From: CAJXJP01 sp034111025 | Lineage (GTDB): Bacteria; Patescibacteriota; Gracilibacteria; BD1-5; UBA6164 | Assembly: GCA_034111025.1 (NCBI GenBank) | Contig: JAWUYB010000024.1 | Location: 1-21,358 of the forward strand | Reading direction: 5' to 3' | DNA length: 21,358 nucleotides | In this document: positions 1 through 9,991 of the stretch, in pieces | Numbering within the stretch: the stretch's first letter is position 1 | How the letters are laid out: each line of letters opens with the position of its first letter | Program-made: the position numbers and the translations under genes | Notes under the pieces: model-generated | What the model was told of the DNA's origin: nothing | Database searches by the model: none | The model's input: the letters and a program-made list of their open reading frames with translations, nothing else

Positions 1-1856
1 TCTTATTTATATATTATTTTCATATAAAAAGTAATAAAATTCCGTTTATTAAAATAGTATGAATTGTTATATTCATATTTAGTTGGATTATAGGGAGTGA
101 TTTTTTTATCTCATGACTTGAATATTTACCAGAGAAAGATTTTTTTTACGAAATATTCTGACCATGATATACTATATTAGTATTATTTTATGCATTGTTT
201 TTTCCTTTATTTTGATACATAAGTTATAGGCAAATTAAAAAATCTAGAACAATTAATAAAATGAGATTAAAATATATCTCGATTTGGTTTCTATTTTCTA
301 TTTTCACTACATTATTTGTAATATTATTTTTACCACTGTTTGATATAATATTTTTTGTACAATATATAATTTTTCTAATTATTCCTTTTATTATTTGAAC
401 ATTATATGCAATTCATAATTATCACTTTACTGATTTTAAAATAAAAACCTGATTTATATTCGTAAATGCTATATCTCTTATTCAAACTTTTGTAATTTTA
501 TATTTTTTAAAATATTATTCTACAAGTTTATGACATAATTTCACTGACCTATGGTGAATTAACTCATGATTTTGATATTATGATTTTATATGTGGTCTTA
601 TTATATTTTTGCCTCTTAGGGTATTATTATCAAAGATATTTTTATGAAACAACCAGATAAATAAGTTAACTCTCAAAATTAATAATATAAAAAAACACAT
701 TCCATATATAACAAATTTACATGACTTAAATACTTATATAAAATCAGAATTTAATAACTTATTAAAAATTAAATATATTAAAATTATTCAAATTCATAAC
801 ATACAGCAAAATCAGTCTGAACTATATAGATATTTTTCAAAAAATATAAATCATAATATTTTTATTAATGACTTCGTGTTTATTGAAGAAAAGAAAGAAC
901 AATTTGATCAGAAAAAAATGCAAAGTATTCTTCATAAAGAAAGTTATCTGATTTTTCCGTTAAGAAATAATAATGATGATGTAGTTGGACTTTTTTCAAT
1001 TGGTAAAAAGCCTTTTCAAGAACAATATACAAAAGATGAAGTAGAAATTTTTGATGACTTAAAAATATTTTTAGAAGGCCATTTAAAATATATAGAAATT
1101 CATAAAAAAATTCATGAATTATCTGTTAATTTAGATAAACAAGTTGATAAGCAAACAATTGAATATAATCAGTTAATCAATAAACAAAAAGAATTTATAA
1201 GTTACGTCTCTCATGAAGTAAAGTGACCCATAGCAAGTTCCATTTTTCAAATAGACTCTATTATAGAAGAGGTGATTGATAATGAATTAGATAAAAAGTG
1301 ATTATTAGGTGAATTACATATACTAAATCATCTACTACTAAAAACTGGGGAACTTGTTAATACACTATTCTCGGTTCAACAATTTGAATTAAATACAAAT
1401 TCTTTATTTAAAGAAAGAATTCATTTAACCAACTTATTAAAACATGAAATAGAATTATTTCAAAAAACTCATACTGGAATAACATTTATTTCTGAATTTG
1501 ACGAGTCAATTCAGTATATGGAAATTGATAAAGTACAATTCAAACAAGTAATAGATAATTTATTGAATAATGCAGTCAAAGTTATCAACCCAGAGGAGTG
1601 AGAAATAAGTCTCACTTGCAAGAAGGAAAAAAAATATATTATGATTGAAATAGAGGATAATGGTAAGGGATTTTCAAACTTGGATATAAAAAAGATTTTT
1701 GATAAATATAGTACATGAAAATGATCTTCTGTCTGATTATGAATGGGATTATATCTATGCAAAACCATAATTGAACTACACTGATGAAATATTCAAGCTG
1801 CTTTGTGAAAAAAATTATGATGAGCTAAAATAATCATTAGAATACCAATTATTTAG
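1..1856 (+). CDS. Sensor histidine kinase, multi-TM N-terminus, 5' truncated
   Basis: The reading frame is open from base 3, so the true start lies outside the window; 617 codons are visible. Membrane kinase that autophosphorylates and passes phosphate to the regulator encoded next. Residues about 18-210 (of the visible part) hold at least five or six hydrophobic helices, resembling the 7TM-type sensor N-termini of bacterial kinases. About 250-360 looks GAF-like (PLRNNNDDVVGLFSIGK), followed by a short coiled coil. The HisKA H-box is SYVSHEVKGPIASS with His404. The catalytic domain has an N-box (DNLLNNAVKV), G1 (EDNGKGF), an F-box (IFDKYSTG) and G2 (GLGMGLYL). Several of these glycines, including the one right after the H-box lysine and those in G2, are TGA. 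It ends in TAG, one of only two TAG stops in the window. The downstream regulator begins 14 bases later, so the pair is co-transcribed. The signal sensed cannot be read from the sequence. Confidence 0.9.
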
Positions 1857-1870
1857 TGATCATAAATTAT

Positions 1871-2572
1871 ATGAATATTCTCATTATTGAAGATGATATA
1901 TTTCTATCAGCAAATATTAAAAAAGTTTTTAAAAAAAGAGTAATTACGAATATAATTACTCTTATTTCTTCATATGAGGGTTTTATTAATGAACTTCCGG
2001 TTATACAATCTTATGATATTATTTTGGTAGATATAAAGTTAAAAGATTTACATCATAAAAATTGAATAGACATCATAAAAATTTTAAGATCAAAGAAAAT
2101 TACTATCCCTGTTATAGTGATTAGTGGTTTTAATGATATTGAACTTATAGAAGAAGCATTTAATGTATGAGCAAGTGATTATATTGGGAAGCCTTTTAGA
2201 TTAAAAGAATTAGAAATTCGTATTATGAAATGGTTTAAATCATATTCTGCGAGTTTAATTTTTCAAAATTCTAAAATTCTTAAATATAAAAAACTCTCTT
2301 ATAAATTTGATGATAATGAGTTTTACTTCGATGATCTAAAAATTCATCTTACAAAAAAATCAAAATTTATACTTTTTCAATTATTAATTAGTCCAGAAAA
2401 ATTAATTTCTGAATCAAGCTTAAAAGATAAATTATGGTGAGATATAGAAATATTAAAAGAACGTAATTTACGAGTTAATATACTGAGACTTAAGAACTCA
2501 TTGAAAATTATTTGAATAGAAAAGTGGATACATAATAAAAGATGAGAAGGATATTTATTAAAAAAATGTTAA
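1871..2572 (+). CDS. OmpR-family response regulator
   Basis: 233-aa two-component regulator that accepts phosphate from the adjacent kinase and binds DNA. The receiver domain (about 1-120) has acidic residues E7, D8 and D9, phospho-acceptor D54 (ILVDIK), conserved S85 and K107 in IGKPF. The C-terminal half (about 140-233) is a winged helix of the Trans_reg_C type, with RVNILRLKNSL as recognition helix and the closing RGEGYLL hairpin typical of OmpR/PhoB proteins. I chose the ATG at 1871 because it begins MNILIIEDD exactly where receiver domains start. A GTG at 1856 overlapping the kinase TAG is in frame and would add five residues. Target genes are unknown; the nearest downstream gene has a perfect 20-bp palindrome in front of it. 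Confidence 0.92.
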
Positions 2573-2589
2573 TTATTGTATTCAGACCA

Positions 2590-2609
2590 AGAATATGATA
2601 TCATATTCT
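2590..2609. promoter_or_regulatory. Perfect 20-bp palindrome upstream of the CYTH gene
   Basis: AGAATATGATATCATATTCT is fully self-complementary and sits 17 bases after the regulator stop and 22 bases before the next ATG. No T-run follows it, so it is a poor intrinsic terminator; a dimeric operator or an mRNA hairpin are the alternatives. In DNA this AT-rich some palindromes arise by chance, but a perfect 20-mer is unusual. Confidence 0.4.
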
Positions 2610-2631
2610 ATATATAATATAAATAATAACT

Positions 2632-3201
2632 ATGTTAGAAAAAGAAATCAAAATACTCAATATTAATATGAATAAAATTACTAAAAAATTAGAAGACTTT
2701 TGAGCTATTAAAATATTTGAAGGTGTTATACATGATGTATATTATGATTTTCCAAGTGATAGTAAAAAAGCAAAAATGCAAGAAAATAATAGAATGTTTC
2801 GTGTAAGAAAAAAGGGTGAAACACATATATATACAATCAAAAATAAAAGATTTGATATTGAAGAAAACGAAGCAGTTATTGCAAAAGATGAACATGAAAT
2901 GCCTATAACGGATGTAGAAAGTTTTTCAGAGGTTTTAAAAAAATACGGTATGGTAAAAACAAGAGAGAAAAAAAAATATAGAGTATCATATAGACTGGTA
3001 AACGCTGAATTTGATTTTGATAAATACGATGATATTCCTGCTTTACTCGAAATCGAAGAAGAAAGCGAACTCAATATTGATTTCTGGTTAAGGAAATTAG
3101 AACTTACAGAAGAAAAAATATTTTTATGAGGTTCTAAAAAATTATTTAAGCATTATGGAAAAGAATATATGCATTTCGATTATAAAAACGAGGTAAAATA
3201 A
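2632..3201 (+). CDS. CYTH-domain protein (class IV adenylate cyclase / triphosphatase-like)
   Basis: 189 aa. The CYTH superfamily folds into a triphosphate tunnel and either hydrolyses tripolyphosphate or thiamine triphosphate, or makes cyclic AMP. The N-terminus MLEKEIKIL carries the family ExExK signature (E3, E5, K7). Further charged strands follow: FRVRKKG, VKTREKKKYRVSYRLV and a late acidic run LLEIEEESELN. These supply the alternating Arg/Lys and Glu residues that line the tunnel and bind metal in this family. Two in-frame TGA codons read as Gly (EDFGAIK and FLGSKK); the second would truncate the protein near residue 166 in the standard code. Which reaction it performs cannot be decided here. 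It lies after a two-component pair but is separated by a palindrome, and a hairpin terminator follows. Confidence 0.8.
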
Positions 3202-3252
3202 TATATAAGGTAAAAAGTGTGTGGCTGGAATAATTAAATATGACCATATAAT

Positions 3253-3287
3253 AGAGATGAAATTAGTTTAATTTTTTCTCTTTTTTT
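3253..3287 (+). terminator. Intrinsic terminator after the CYTH gene
   Basis: A 13-bp stem, with one mismatch and one G-T pair, closes a 3-base loop (arms 3253-3265 and 3269-3281) and runs straight into a T-tract at 3282-3287. It lies between convergent genes. Confidence 0.65.
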
Positions 3288-3357
3288 AGTAATCTATTAA
3301 GACTAATTTTAGGTCTAATATATCAAAATCATCATGCCAATCAGTTCTTTTTTATTT

Positions 3358-4056
3358 TTATATTATTCATCTCACAGCACTTATATTAAAACTATAATTC
3401 ATTTTAAGGCTTCAAATAATACCAACATGACCTATTTTTCAGTCGATTGAAACTGGTTTGAATATGATAGTGTAATCTTTTAAAAATGGAAGAATATTTT
3501 CTTCTCAGATAAAGATACTTATATCTCATGATTTAGGGAGTTCTTCTATAAATTTTTGAAAATGAAATCTATCTTCCAATATTTTGATTATAGAAAAAAT
3601 AGAATCTCATAAACGTTTATGATTATCCTCTAAAAAAGTTCATACTCAAGAGTATTCTAAAATATGTTTTTCAGGAAGTGAAAAAAAAGCTATTTCTCAT
3701 GTATTTTTAGCGACTTCATAAGTTATTTTATGTACAAAATCTCATATTTTTGTGATTTCATCTTGGAATTTTTTTGTATTTTTTTCTGATAAAAAATAAT
3801 CAGGAGATGATTGCATAAGGTAGTTTACAAAAGCTCTGAGTCATTTTGATGTGGGGAGTCTTCAAGCTGAATTATATGGTTGATAGAGGAGTTCTAATGA
3901 TTCTAATTTAGCCATATCTCCACGAACAGTTGCTGGACTTACTCATAAATCATATTTTTGCAATAATAATTTACTCCCCATTACTTCTCATGTTTCAATA
4001 AATTCATCAACAATAATTTTGAGAATTTCAATATTTCTACCTGTTAATTGTGTCAT
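3358..4056 (-). CDS. hrcA: HrcA-type heat-inducible transcription repressor, short form
   Basis: 232 aa. HrcA represses heat-shock genes by binding the CIRCE operator and is kept active by the chaperonin. The N-terminal winged helix matches the family: RNIEILKIIVDEFIETGE, then GSKLLLQKYDLGVSPATVR, then GRLPTSKGLRAFVNYL. The C-terminus, VGIIGSLKMNYSFNISAVRG, matches the family's end motif of the form VIGPxRMDYxxAIxxV. It is much shorter than the usual roughly 340 aa, so the central dimerisation region is reduced. The start is fixed because a stop (TAA at 4066) lies just upstream in the neighbouring gene and only one ATG fits. It follows the glycosyltransferase with a 9-base gap and is probably co-transcribed with it. 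No dnaK, grpE or groEL is in the window, and I saw no clear CIRCE (TTAGCACTC-N9-GAGTGCTAA). Confidence 0.85.
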
Positions 4057-4065
4057 AATTTCGAT

Positions 4066-5136
4066 TTAACGAATAATATCAATAAGTTGTTTAGATGTAT
4101 TTTCTATATTATTTTTTTCTAGTATTTTTGTATAATTAGCTTTTGATGAAGTTTGCATAAATAATTTTATAGCTTCTAAAATACTCGTAGTAGATATTGG
4201 AGAAAAATAACTAATAGATGATCAAAAAACATGTTCAATATTTGTTAATTTACTCGAAAGAATAGGAATAGATAAGAGTAAAGGGCTAGATAATCTGAAA
4301 GGGAATGATTCATAGAGGCTAGGAAATATAACACCTATGGATTGTTGATAAATCAGCTTTTCTTCTCATGGTTTTACTGCATCGATGAAGTGAATATTTT
4401 TTTGTAAGTCATTTTCGATTACAGCATGTCTGAGATCTATATTTTTTCAAATCTTTCAACCCAAAAAAACTAAATCTAAAGATGATTTTTCTTTGTGCAG
4501 CCTATGAAATACATGAATAAGTCTATCTAAATTTTTTTCAATACCATCTCATCATGAATATACTAAATATTTTTCTCAAATCTGAAATTTCGAACGTATA
4601 TCTAGAGATATATCTTTATCATCTGAAATAAAGTCATTTTCTATAAAAAAACCATCTAAAAGAGTTATTTTTTCTTCTGTTGTGTTAAATCTTTCTATGA
4701 GCTCATCTTTCGTATTTTCATCTAAACAAAGGATTTTTTTAGAGTTTTTTAAATTTTTTTCTAATAAGTACAAATATTTATACTTATTAAAATAGTTAGA
4801 AAAATTTTGGTAAAAAATATCTTTAAGTCCTGAAAGAATAGTATAATACTCTCATTTATACATAAGTGGTTTATGGTGATCAAAGAATACCATGGTAGTA
4901 TTTTTATCTCATTTGAGTATATTATTAAATTTTGTTTGTTCAGCGATACTACCACATTCAATATTTACATATTTTACATGAAAATTTGCAGCATCTAATT
5001 CAAACAAATCAGGATTTTTAGTATAAATATTAAACTGTATATCATTTTGAGTATGAATTAAGCTTTTAACCAAATCTTGTGCAAAATGAGAATAAGTATT
5101 ATTTTCTAAGAATCTAAGATCAATTCCAATGATCAT
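4066..5136 (-). CDS. GT-B glycosyltransferase, family 4-like
   Basis: 356 aa. Likely transfers a sugar from a nucleotide donor to a cell-surface glycan or lipid. The N-terminus MIIGIDLRFLENNTYSHFAQ matches the opening strand and loop of GT4 enzymes (I-G-I-D-x-R-F-L). The C-terminal Rossmann half has YLVYSGGDGIEKNLDRLIHV, LDLVFLGGKIG and a donor-site region PSLYESFPFRL. In the canonical EX7E motif the first Glu is present (E276) but the second position is Ser284, so donor binding or activity may differ. The acceptor is unknown. Several Gly are TGA (for example ILKGDKN). It starts an apparent two-gene unit with hrcA 9 bases downstream, and I see no terminator between them. Confidence 0.8.
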
Positions 5137-5233
5137 AAATAAGTAAAATAAAAGGATAAATATTATGTTTTTTTATACTAGATAGTATACTCTAAAAAAC
5201 GATTTTTAAAAGAATTATTATAAATTTTATAGA

Positions 5234-5428
5234 TTATATTTTAGAAAATAATAACAACTGAGTTATTCAAGTTAAAATAATAACAAATACTAGAAATAGT
5301 GAATTTTGAGATATTATGGCTAATGGGATAATAAAAATTAGAATTTCAACAATTTCAAAGAAATCAAAAATAAATAAACAGTGATTTAATTATTTTTCAA
5401 ATAAATTAAGGTTAAAAAAAGATTGCAT
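5234..5428 (-). pseudogene. Small membrane-protein ORF interrupted by a stop (uncertain)
   Basis: This lies in the 395-base gap 5137-5531, which has no intact gene. On the minus strand an ATG at 5428 gives MQSFFNLNLFEK, then an in-frame TAA (5390-5392), then 51 further codons of strongly hydrophobic sequence to a TAA at 5234. The hydrophobic run includes VEILIFIIPLAIISQ and LFLVFVIILTGITQLLLF, with one TGA as Gly. It looks like a two-helix small membrane protein with a nonsense change. The downstream part has no ATG, GTG or TTG near its beginning. Chance hydrophobicity in AT-rich DNA cannot be excluded. The rest of the gap shows nothing recognisable. Confidence 0.25.
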
Positions 5429-5531
5429 ATATATAATAAGCTGAGTAAAAAGCTAAATTAAAATTATTAAACTCTATATAATAAGTATATTTTATATATC
5501 TAAAATTATAATATTATATAACTATTTATTT

Positions 5532-5744
5532 ATGAAATTTATAATACTTATTTTATATTTAATATTGTTATTCGTATTTTACTATTTTGTGAGTAAGCGT
5601 TTAAAAATGTTAAATAAAAGACATATGAAACACATAGAAAGTGTTTGTTTGAAAAAAAATTATAAAACGGTAATGAGATTAGTTGCTGTTTTATTCATTT
5701 TCTTAGCAGTATGTTCTTCATTCATAATAGTAATAATTTTATAA
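5532..5744 (+). CDS. Small two-TM membrane protein, unknown function
   Basis: 70 aa, not recognised. An N-terminal hydrophobic helix (about residues 4-20, ILILYLILLFVFYYFV) is followed by a basic loop rich in Lys, Arg and His (about 22-45), then a second helix (about 47-69, rich in Val, Ile, Phe). It has no in-frame TGA. The next gene starts 15 bases after its stop, and a strong hairpin closes the pair, so the two are probably one transcript. A role as a partner or stabiliser of the PH-domain membrane protein is possible, but only from position. Confidence 0.65.
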   Translation: MKFIILILYLILLFVFYYFVSKRLKMLNKRHMKHIESVCLKKNYKTVMRLVAVLFIFLAVCSSFIIVIIL

Positions 5745-5759
5745 TTTAAAATTTTGACT

Positions 5760-6296
5760 ATGTCACATTATACTAGCGTGCATTGATATACTGTTATGAG
5801 AAGACATATAATATTGCCAATAATTCGTATGTTGAAATTTATATTTTTCATCTTACTATCATTTTTTTTATCTTGGTTATCCTTTAAAGTTACAAAAACT
5901 TATCCAGATATAGAATATATTAACATTATATTTTTCTGATTTGCATTTTTCACTTTAAATTATGCTTTTATTAGTCTTATATTATCAGTTATATATTATT
6001 ATTTTGATTTAGTAATAGTGTATAAAGATCAAATAGTTATGATTAAATGCTCATTGATTTTAAGAGATGATATTGAAATATTAGATGCTTACAGAATTAT
6101 GAAAGTTGATGGTTATTCAAGAGGCTTTTTTGCAAATATATTTTGATATTGAAATTTAATTATAGAACAACAAAAAGATGACGTAAGAATTTTTCATTTT
6201 GTTCCAAAACCATATAAAATTTTGTTAATTATAAAAAAACAAAGAGATGCTGTTTTAGAGGAAAGAAAAAAGAATTTCATTATTTCAGAGGAATAA
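5760..6296 (+). CDS. Bacterial PH-domain (DUF304-like) membrane protein
   Basis: 178 aa. Two hydrophobic stretches (about 24-42 and 53-82) anchor the protein. The following beta-rich part (about 85-155) fits a bacterial pleckstrin-homology domain: DLVIVYKDQIVMIKCSLI, then AYRIMKVDGYSRGFFANIFG, then YGNLIIEQ and IFHFVPKP. In this family, dependence on membrane-proximal placement and the ANIFGYGNL-type turn is typical; the function is generally unknown. A basic tail ends the protein. I chose ATG 5760 as the first start after the previous stop; ATG 5796 would also keep both helices. Glycines in FGF and IFGYGN are TGA. Confidence 0.7.
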
Positions 6297-6301
6297 ATCA
6301 T

Positions 6302-6329
6302 AAAAGAAAAGTTAGCTAACTTTTCTTTT
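6302..6329 (+). terminator. Intrinsic terminator, 28-bp perfect palindrome
   Basis: The arms AAAAGAAAAGTTAG and CTAACTTTTCTTTT are perfectly complementary and the 3' arm ends in a T-run (6326-6331). It begins 5 bases after the PH-domain gene stop and is the strongest hairpin in this part. Confidence 0.8.
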
Positions 6330-6383
6330 TTGATTTATTGGAAAAAAATCATAAAATTTAAAAAATTTTTAAAGTAAAAAAAC

Positions 6384-7439
6384 ATGGATAAAAAAATATT
6401 AGTTTGATTGTCAGGTTGAGTTGATTCAGCGGTAACTGCATATCTCTTAAAAAAAGAGTGATATAATGTTACTGCGGGTTTTATGATTAATTATTTAGCA
6501 CCAGTATGAGAATTTTGTCCAACTCTGTTAGATCTAGAAGAAGCAAAAAAAGTAGCAAAATATTTAGATATTCCATTTTTTACTTTTGATTTTAGAGATG
6601 AATATGAGAAAAAAGTTCTTAATTACATGTACGAAGGATATCGTAAATGAATCACACCAAATCCTGATATAATGTGTAATTCAGAAGTAAAATTCAAAGT
6701 ATTCTTAGATGAAGCATTAGAAGCAGGTTTTGATAAGGTTGCAACGGGGCATTATGCTAGAATTTCTAGGGATGAGTTTTGAATATCACATTTATTAAAG
6801 TGAGTAGATAACAATAAAGATCAATCCTATTTTTTAGCCGGGTTATCACAATTTCAATTATCTAAATCATTATTTCCAATAGGTAATTTAGAAAAACCAC
6901 GTGTAAGAGAAATAGCTCGTGAAGCGGGCCTCCCAAATGCTGAAAGAAAAGATTCTCAAGGAATATGTTTTGTTGGAAAAGTTAATATGTCAAATTTTTT
7001 AGAGAAAAAAATAAGTCCAAAATCATGAAAAGTTTTAGATACCTCAGGAAATATCTTATGAGAACATAAAGGATCTTTTTATTATACTATCTGACAAAGA
7101 AAATGACTCGATATTTGAGGTCAAGCAGAAGCTATTTTTGTGGTTAGAAAAGATATAGAAAAAAATGAAATCATAGTCTGAACAGAAAAAGATTTAGCTC
7201 TCTACAATGATATATTATTCGTTAATAAGTGGAATTACTTAGCAAATAAGGATATTAAATTTCCACTAAAATCAAAAACAAAAATTCGTTATAGACAAGA
7301 AGATCAAGATTGTCTAATATCGAAAGTCGAAGGAGGCTATGAAATTAAATTTATAAAAGATCAAAGAGCTATAGCTGCAGGTCAAATTTGTGCAATCTAT
7401 GATTGAGAGGAGTTAATAATGAGTTGAGTGATACAATAA
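6384..7439 (+). CDS. mnmA: tRNA-specific 2-thiouridylase MnmA
   Basis: 351 aa. Uses ATP and a relayed persulfide sulfur to make 2-thiouridine at wobble U34 of tRNA Lys, Glu and Gln in the cytoplasm. The PP-loop SGGVDSAV starts near residue 10, with its second Gly encoded by TGA. The two catalytic cysteines are present: C98 in PDIMCNSEVKF, and C195 in GICFVG. Other family marks are ATGHYARI, KDQSYFLAGLSQFQL, the central-domain SFYYTIGQRKGL and the C-terminal beta-barrel ending AIAAGQICAIYDGEEL. Full length for the family. ATG 6384 lies directly before the first beta strand. It stands alone, with a terminator upstream and a decayed transposase end downstream. Confidence 0.96.
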
Positions 7440-7472
7440 AAGAACCTTAAACCTAACTAAAATTAGTACATA

Positions 7473-7579
7473 AAAGTATAGTGAAAATAAAAAAGAGTGT
7501 AATTATTTAAAAGATGATTTCTGTATTGTACAGGAGTCATTTTTTTTTCTGTTCCATTGTGGTCTGAAATTATTATATT
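7473..7579. repeat. Direct repeat, copy 1 (IS3-family end)
   Basis: This stretch matches 21253-21358 in the same orientation, with about five substitutions and one base difference in a T-run (nine versus eight). The 7440-7657 gap holds this repeat and, at 7598-7613, a TTGTAT-TAAT-ATACAA inverted repeat that could sit in the recQ control region. Confidence 0.9.
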
Positions 7580-7601
7580 CAAAAATATAATTCTCAATTG
7601 T
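7500..7601 (-). pseudogene. Decayed C-terminus of an IS3-family transposase
   Basis: Minus-strand reading gives TIENYIFEYNNFRPQWNRKK, the pattern of the C-terminal end of IS3 OrfB (a DDE integrase-type transposase). An extra A in the A-run then shifts the frame, so the following MTPVQYRNHLL part is out of frame. In that second frame the stop codon seen in copy 2 has become TAC. No catalytic DDE region remains, so this is a scar of a former insertion between mnmA and recQ. Confidence 0.75.
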
Positions 7602-7657
7602 ATTAATATACAAAATATATACAATTAATATAATAATTATAAAAAATCAGTAAATTT

Positions 7658-9982
7658 ATGCCAAAATTACAAGAAATTTTACAAAATACATTTTGACTCG
7701 AATCATTTAGAGAATGACAGGAGGAAATCGTTAGAAGCGTTGTTGAATGAAACGATACACTTGTTTTTATGCCTACTTGAGGATGAAAATCTCTAACATA
7801 TCAGCTACCTGCAATTGCAAGAAAATGAGTAGCGATAATTATATCACCGCTTATTTCATTGATGAAAGATCAAGTTGATACTCTTAATAATTTAGGAATC
7901 AGAGCCGAACTTATTAATTCAACTATCAGTCATAGTGAACAACAAATGATTCTTAATGAATTATCTGCCACTACTTGAGATGAAAATAATCCAATTAAAT
8001 TTTTATATATAGCTCCAGAACGTCTCAATTCTAGAGATTTTTTAAGAGTATTACAAAATACTCCTATAGCTCTGCTAGCTATTGATGAAGCCCACTGTAT
8101 ATCACAATGGTGACATGATTTCCGTCCGAGTTATATGAAAGTAAAAGGTTTTATTGATAGTTTAAGATGAGAAGAAAAATCTTTTCCAGTAGTGGCATTA
8201 ACCGCAACAGCAACAAAAAAAGTACGTTGAGATATTACAGGAAGACTTGGAATAACTCAATTTAATGAGTTTACAAAATGATTTGATAGAAAAAATATTA
8301 TCATGATTATTAGGGAACTTTCAAAAACTAACGAAAAATTACAAAAGCTCTATGAAATAGCAAAAAATACTCCTTGATCAGGTATTGTTTACTGTTCAAG
8401 TAGAAAAAAAACAAAAGAAGTATATGAGTTTCTATGTGAAAATAATATTTCAGCATGAATATATACAGGAGAAATGACAGCCGATAAAAGAGAATCAATG
8501 CAACAAAGATTTATGGATGATGAATTAAAAATCATTGTTGCTACAAATGCCTTTGGTATGTGAATTGATAAAAAAGATATCCGTTTTGTTGTCCATTATA
8601 ACCTTCCAGGGAGTATTGAAAATTACTATCAAGAAGTTGGGAGAGCCTGACGTGATGGAAAAAAATCATTTTGAGTTGTTATTGCTAGTTATGGAGATAC
8701 TAAAATTCAAGAATTTTTTATAGAAAATTCAAATCCACCAAAAGAAGAAATAGTTCAATTTTATGATTATTTATTCAAAAACTTCAGAGACGGGGAAGGA
8801 AAAAATACTACGATTCAAAAAACCTATATGCAAATGGCTTGAGAATCTGGTATTAATAATGATATGAAAGTTTGAACTATTCTAAAAATATTAGAAAAAT
8901 ATGGAATAGTAAGAAAAGGTATTTCATGAGAAATGGATGATAACTTTAGAGGGAGAGGTATAACTATTACTCAAGAAAAAAGAAAACCATCTCATGTTAT
9001 GATTGATTGGACCCATCAAGAATTATTAAAAAACGAAGCATACTTTAAACTCGAACAAATTAAAAAATTACTTTTTTATCCTAGTTGTAGAAAACGTTTT
9101 ATTTTAGAATACTTTTGAGACGAAGAGGATGTAAAAAATCTCACAGATAATTGTGGTTTATGTGATTATTGTCTAGAAAAAGAAAAACTTCAATCAGGTG
9201 ATATGGAAAATTTAGTTCACTTATCTGTATTTGGAATTGTATTAGATGCTCTGTCTAAATTTGATAAAAAATATTGAGCAAAAATGATGACTAAATTCCT
9301 ACGGGGAAGTAGTGATGCCAAAATGACTCAATATTGAATGGATCAACATGAATTATATTGAGCACTAAGCGAATATAATTCAGAACTCGTTGAAGCTCTA
9401 ATTGAAGCTTTGATCCAAAATGATTATCTTGAAAAAACTACTGGGCAATATCCATTATTAGGTATGACAAAAGTTTGATATGCAGCATTAAAAAGAGAAG
9501 ATATTCTTATAGAGGATGAATCAAATCTTCAACAATATTTACTTATGCGAGTAAAAAGCTCAGCATTTCGTAAAGCTAAATCACCAAAAAAAGAATCATC
9601 TGGAATTAAAAAACCAAAATGAGCTACGTATAAAGAAACATTACAACTTTATAAGAACCTTCATCAATCTGGACCAGATATATTTCTACCAAGTGATGAA
9701 TTAATTTCTCAAATTTCTGAAGAAAGAGGATTATGAAAAACAACAATAGAATCTCATATAGTTACTCTTTATGAAAACTGAGATGTAAGTTTAAATCAAG
9801 TATTAAAATTAGTAGATTTTGGAAACCTGAAAAAAATAAAATCTATAATTACTGACAATTTTTCAGGAAAAGTAGAGGCTCTCAGACCAGTCAAAGACTT
9901 ACTTGATGAAAAATGAGAAAAAGATATTTCTTATTTTGAAATTAAATTAACTGTTGCTATGTTATGAAAAGGAGATTTATAA
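7658..9982 (+). CDS. recQ: RecQ-family ATP-dependent DNA helicase
   Basis: 774 aa. A 3'-5' helicase that unwinds forks and recombination intermediates. Domain 1 has the Q-motif region (FREGQEEIV), Walker A PTGGGKS (39-45; two of its glycines are TGA), DEAH at 143-146 (IDEAHCISQWGHDFRPSY) and TATAT motif III. Domain 2 has VYCSSRKKT and ATNAFGMGIDK, and the arginine-finger motif QEVGRAGRDG near residue 325. The RecQ-Ct zinc module keeps all four cysteines (near 476, 499, 502, 505; CGLCDYC). A winged helix follows (about 510-610). The C-terminus (about 650-740) looks like the HTH_40 module of RQC-type proteins (ISEERGLGKTTIESHIVTL) in place of a clear HRDC domain. It ends in front of a long inverted repeat between convergent genes. 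Confidence 0.95.
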
Positions 9983-9991
9983 AAAAGAATA

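Noticed and set aside
1511..1768. Minus-strand ORF opposite the kinase catalytic domain
   Set aside because: It overlaps the N-box and G-box coding of the histidine kinase and has no recognisable motif.
2689..3074. Two overlapping minus-strand ORFs opposite the CYTH gene
   Set aside because: Both are low-complexity Ser/Phe-rich shadows of the + strand gene, which carries the ExExK signature.
7460..7660. Possible CRISPR or tandem repeat array, given the repeated block
   Set aside because: The block occurs only twice, 13.8 kb apart, and codes for an IS3 transposase end.
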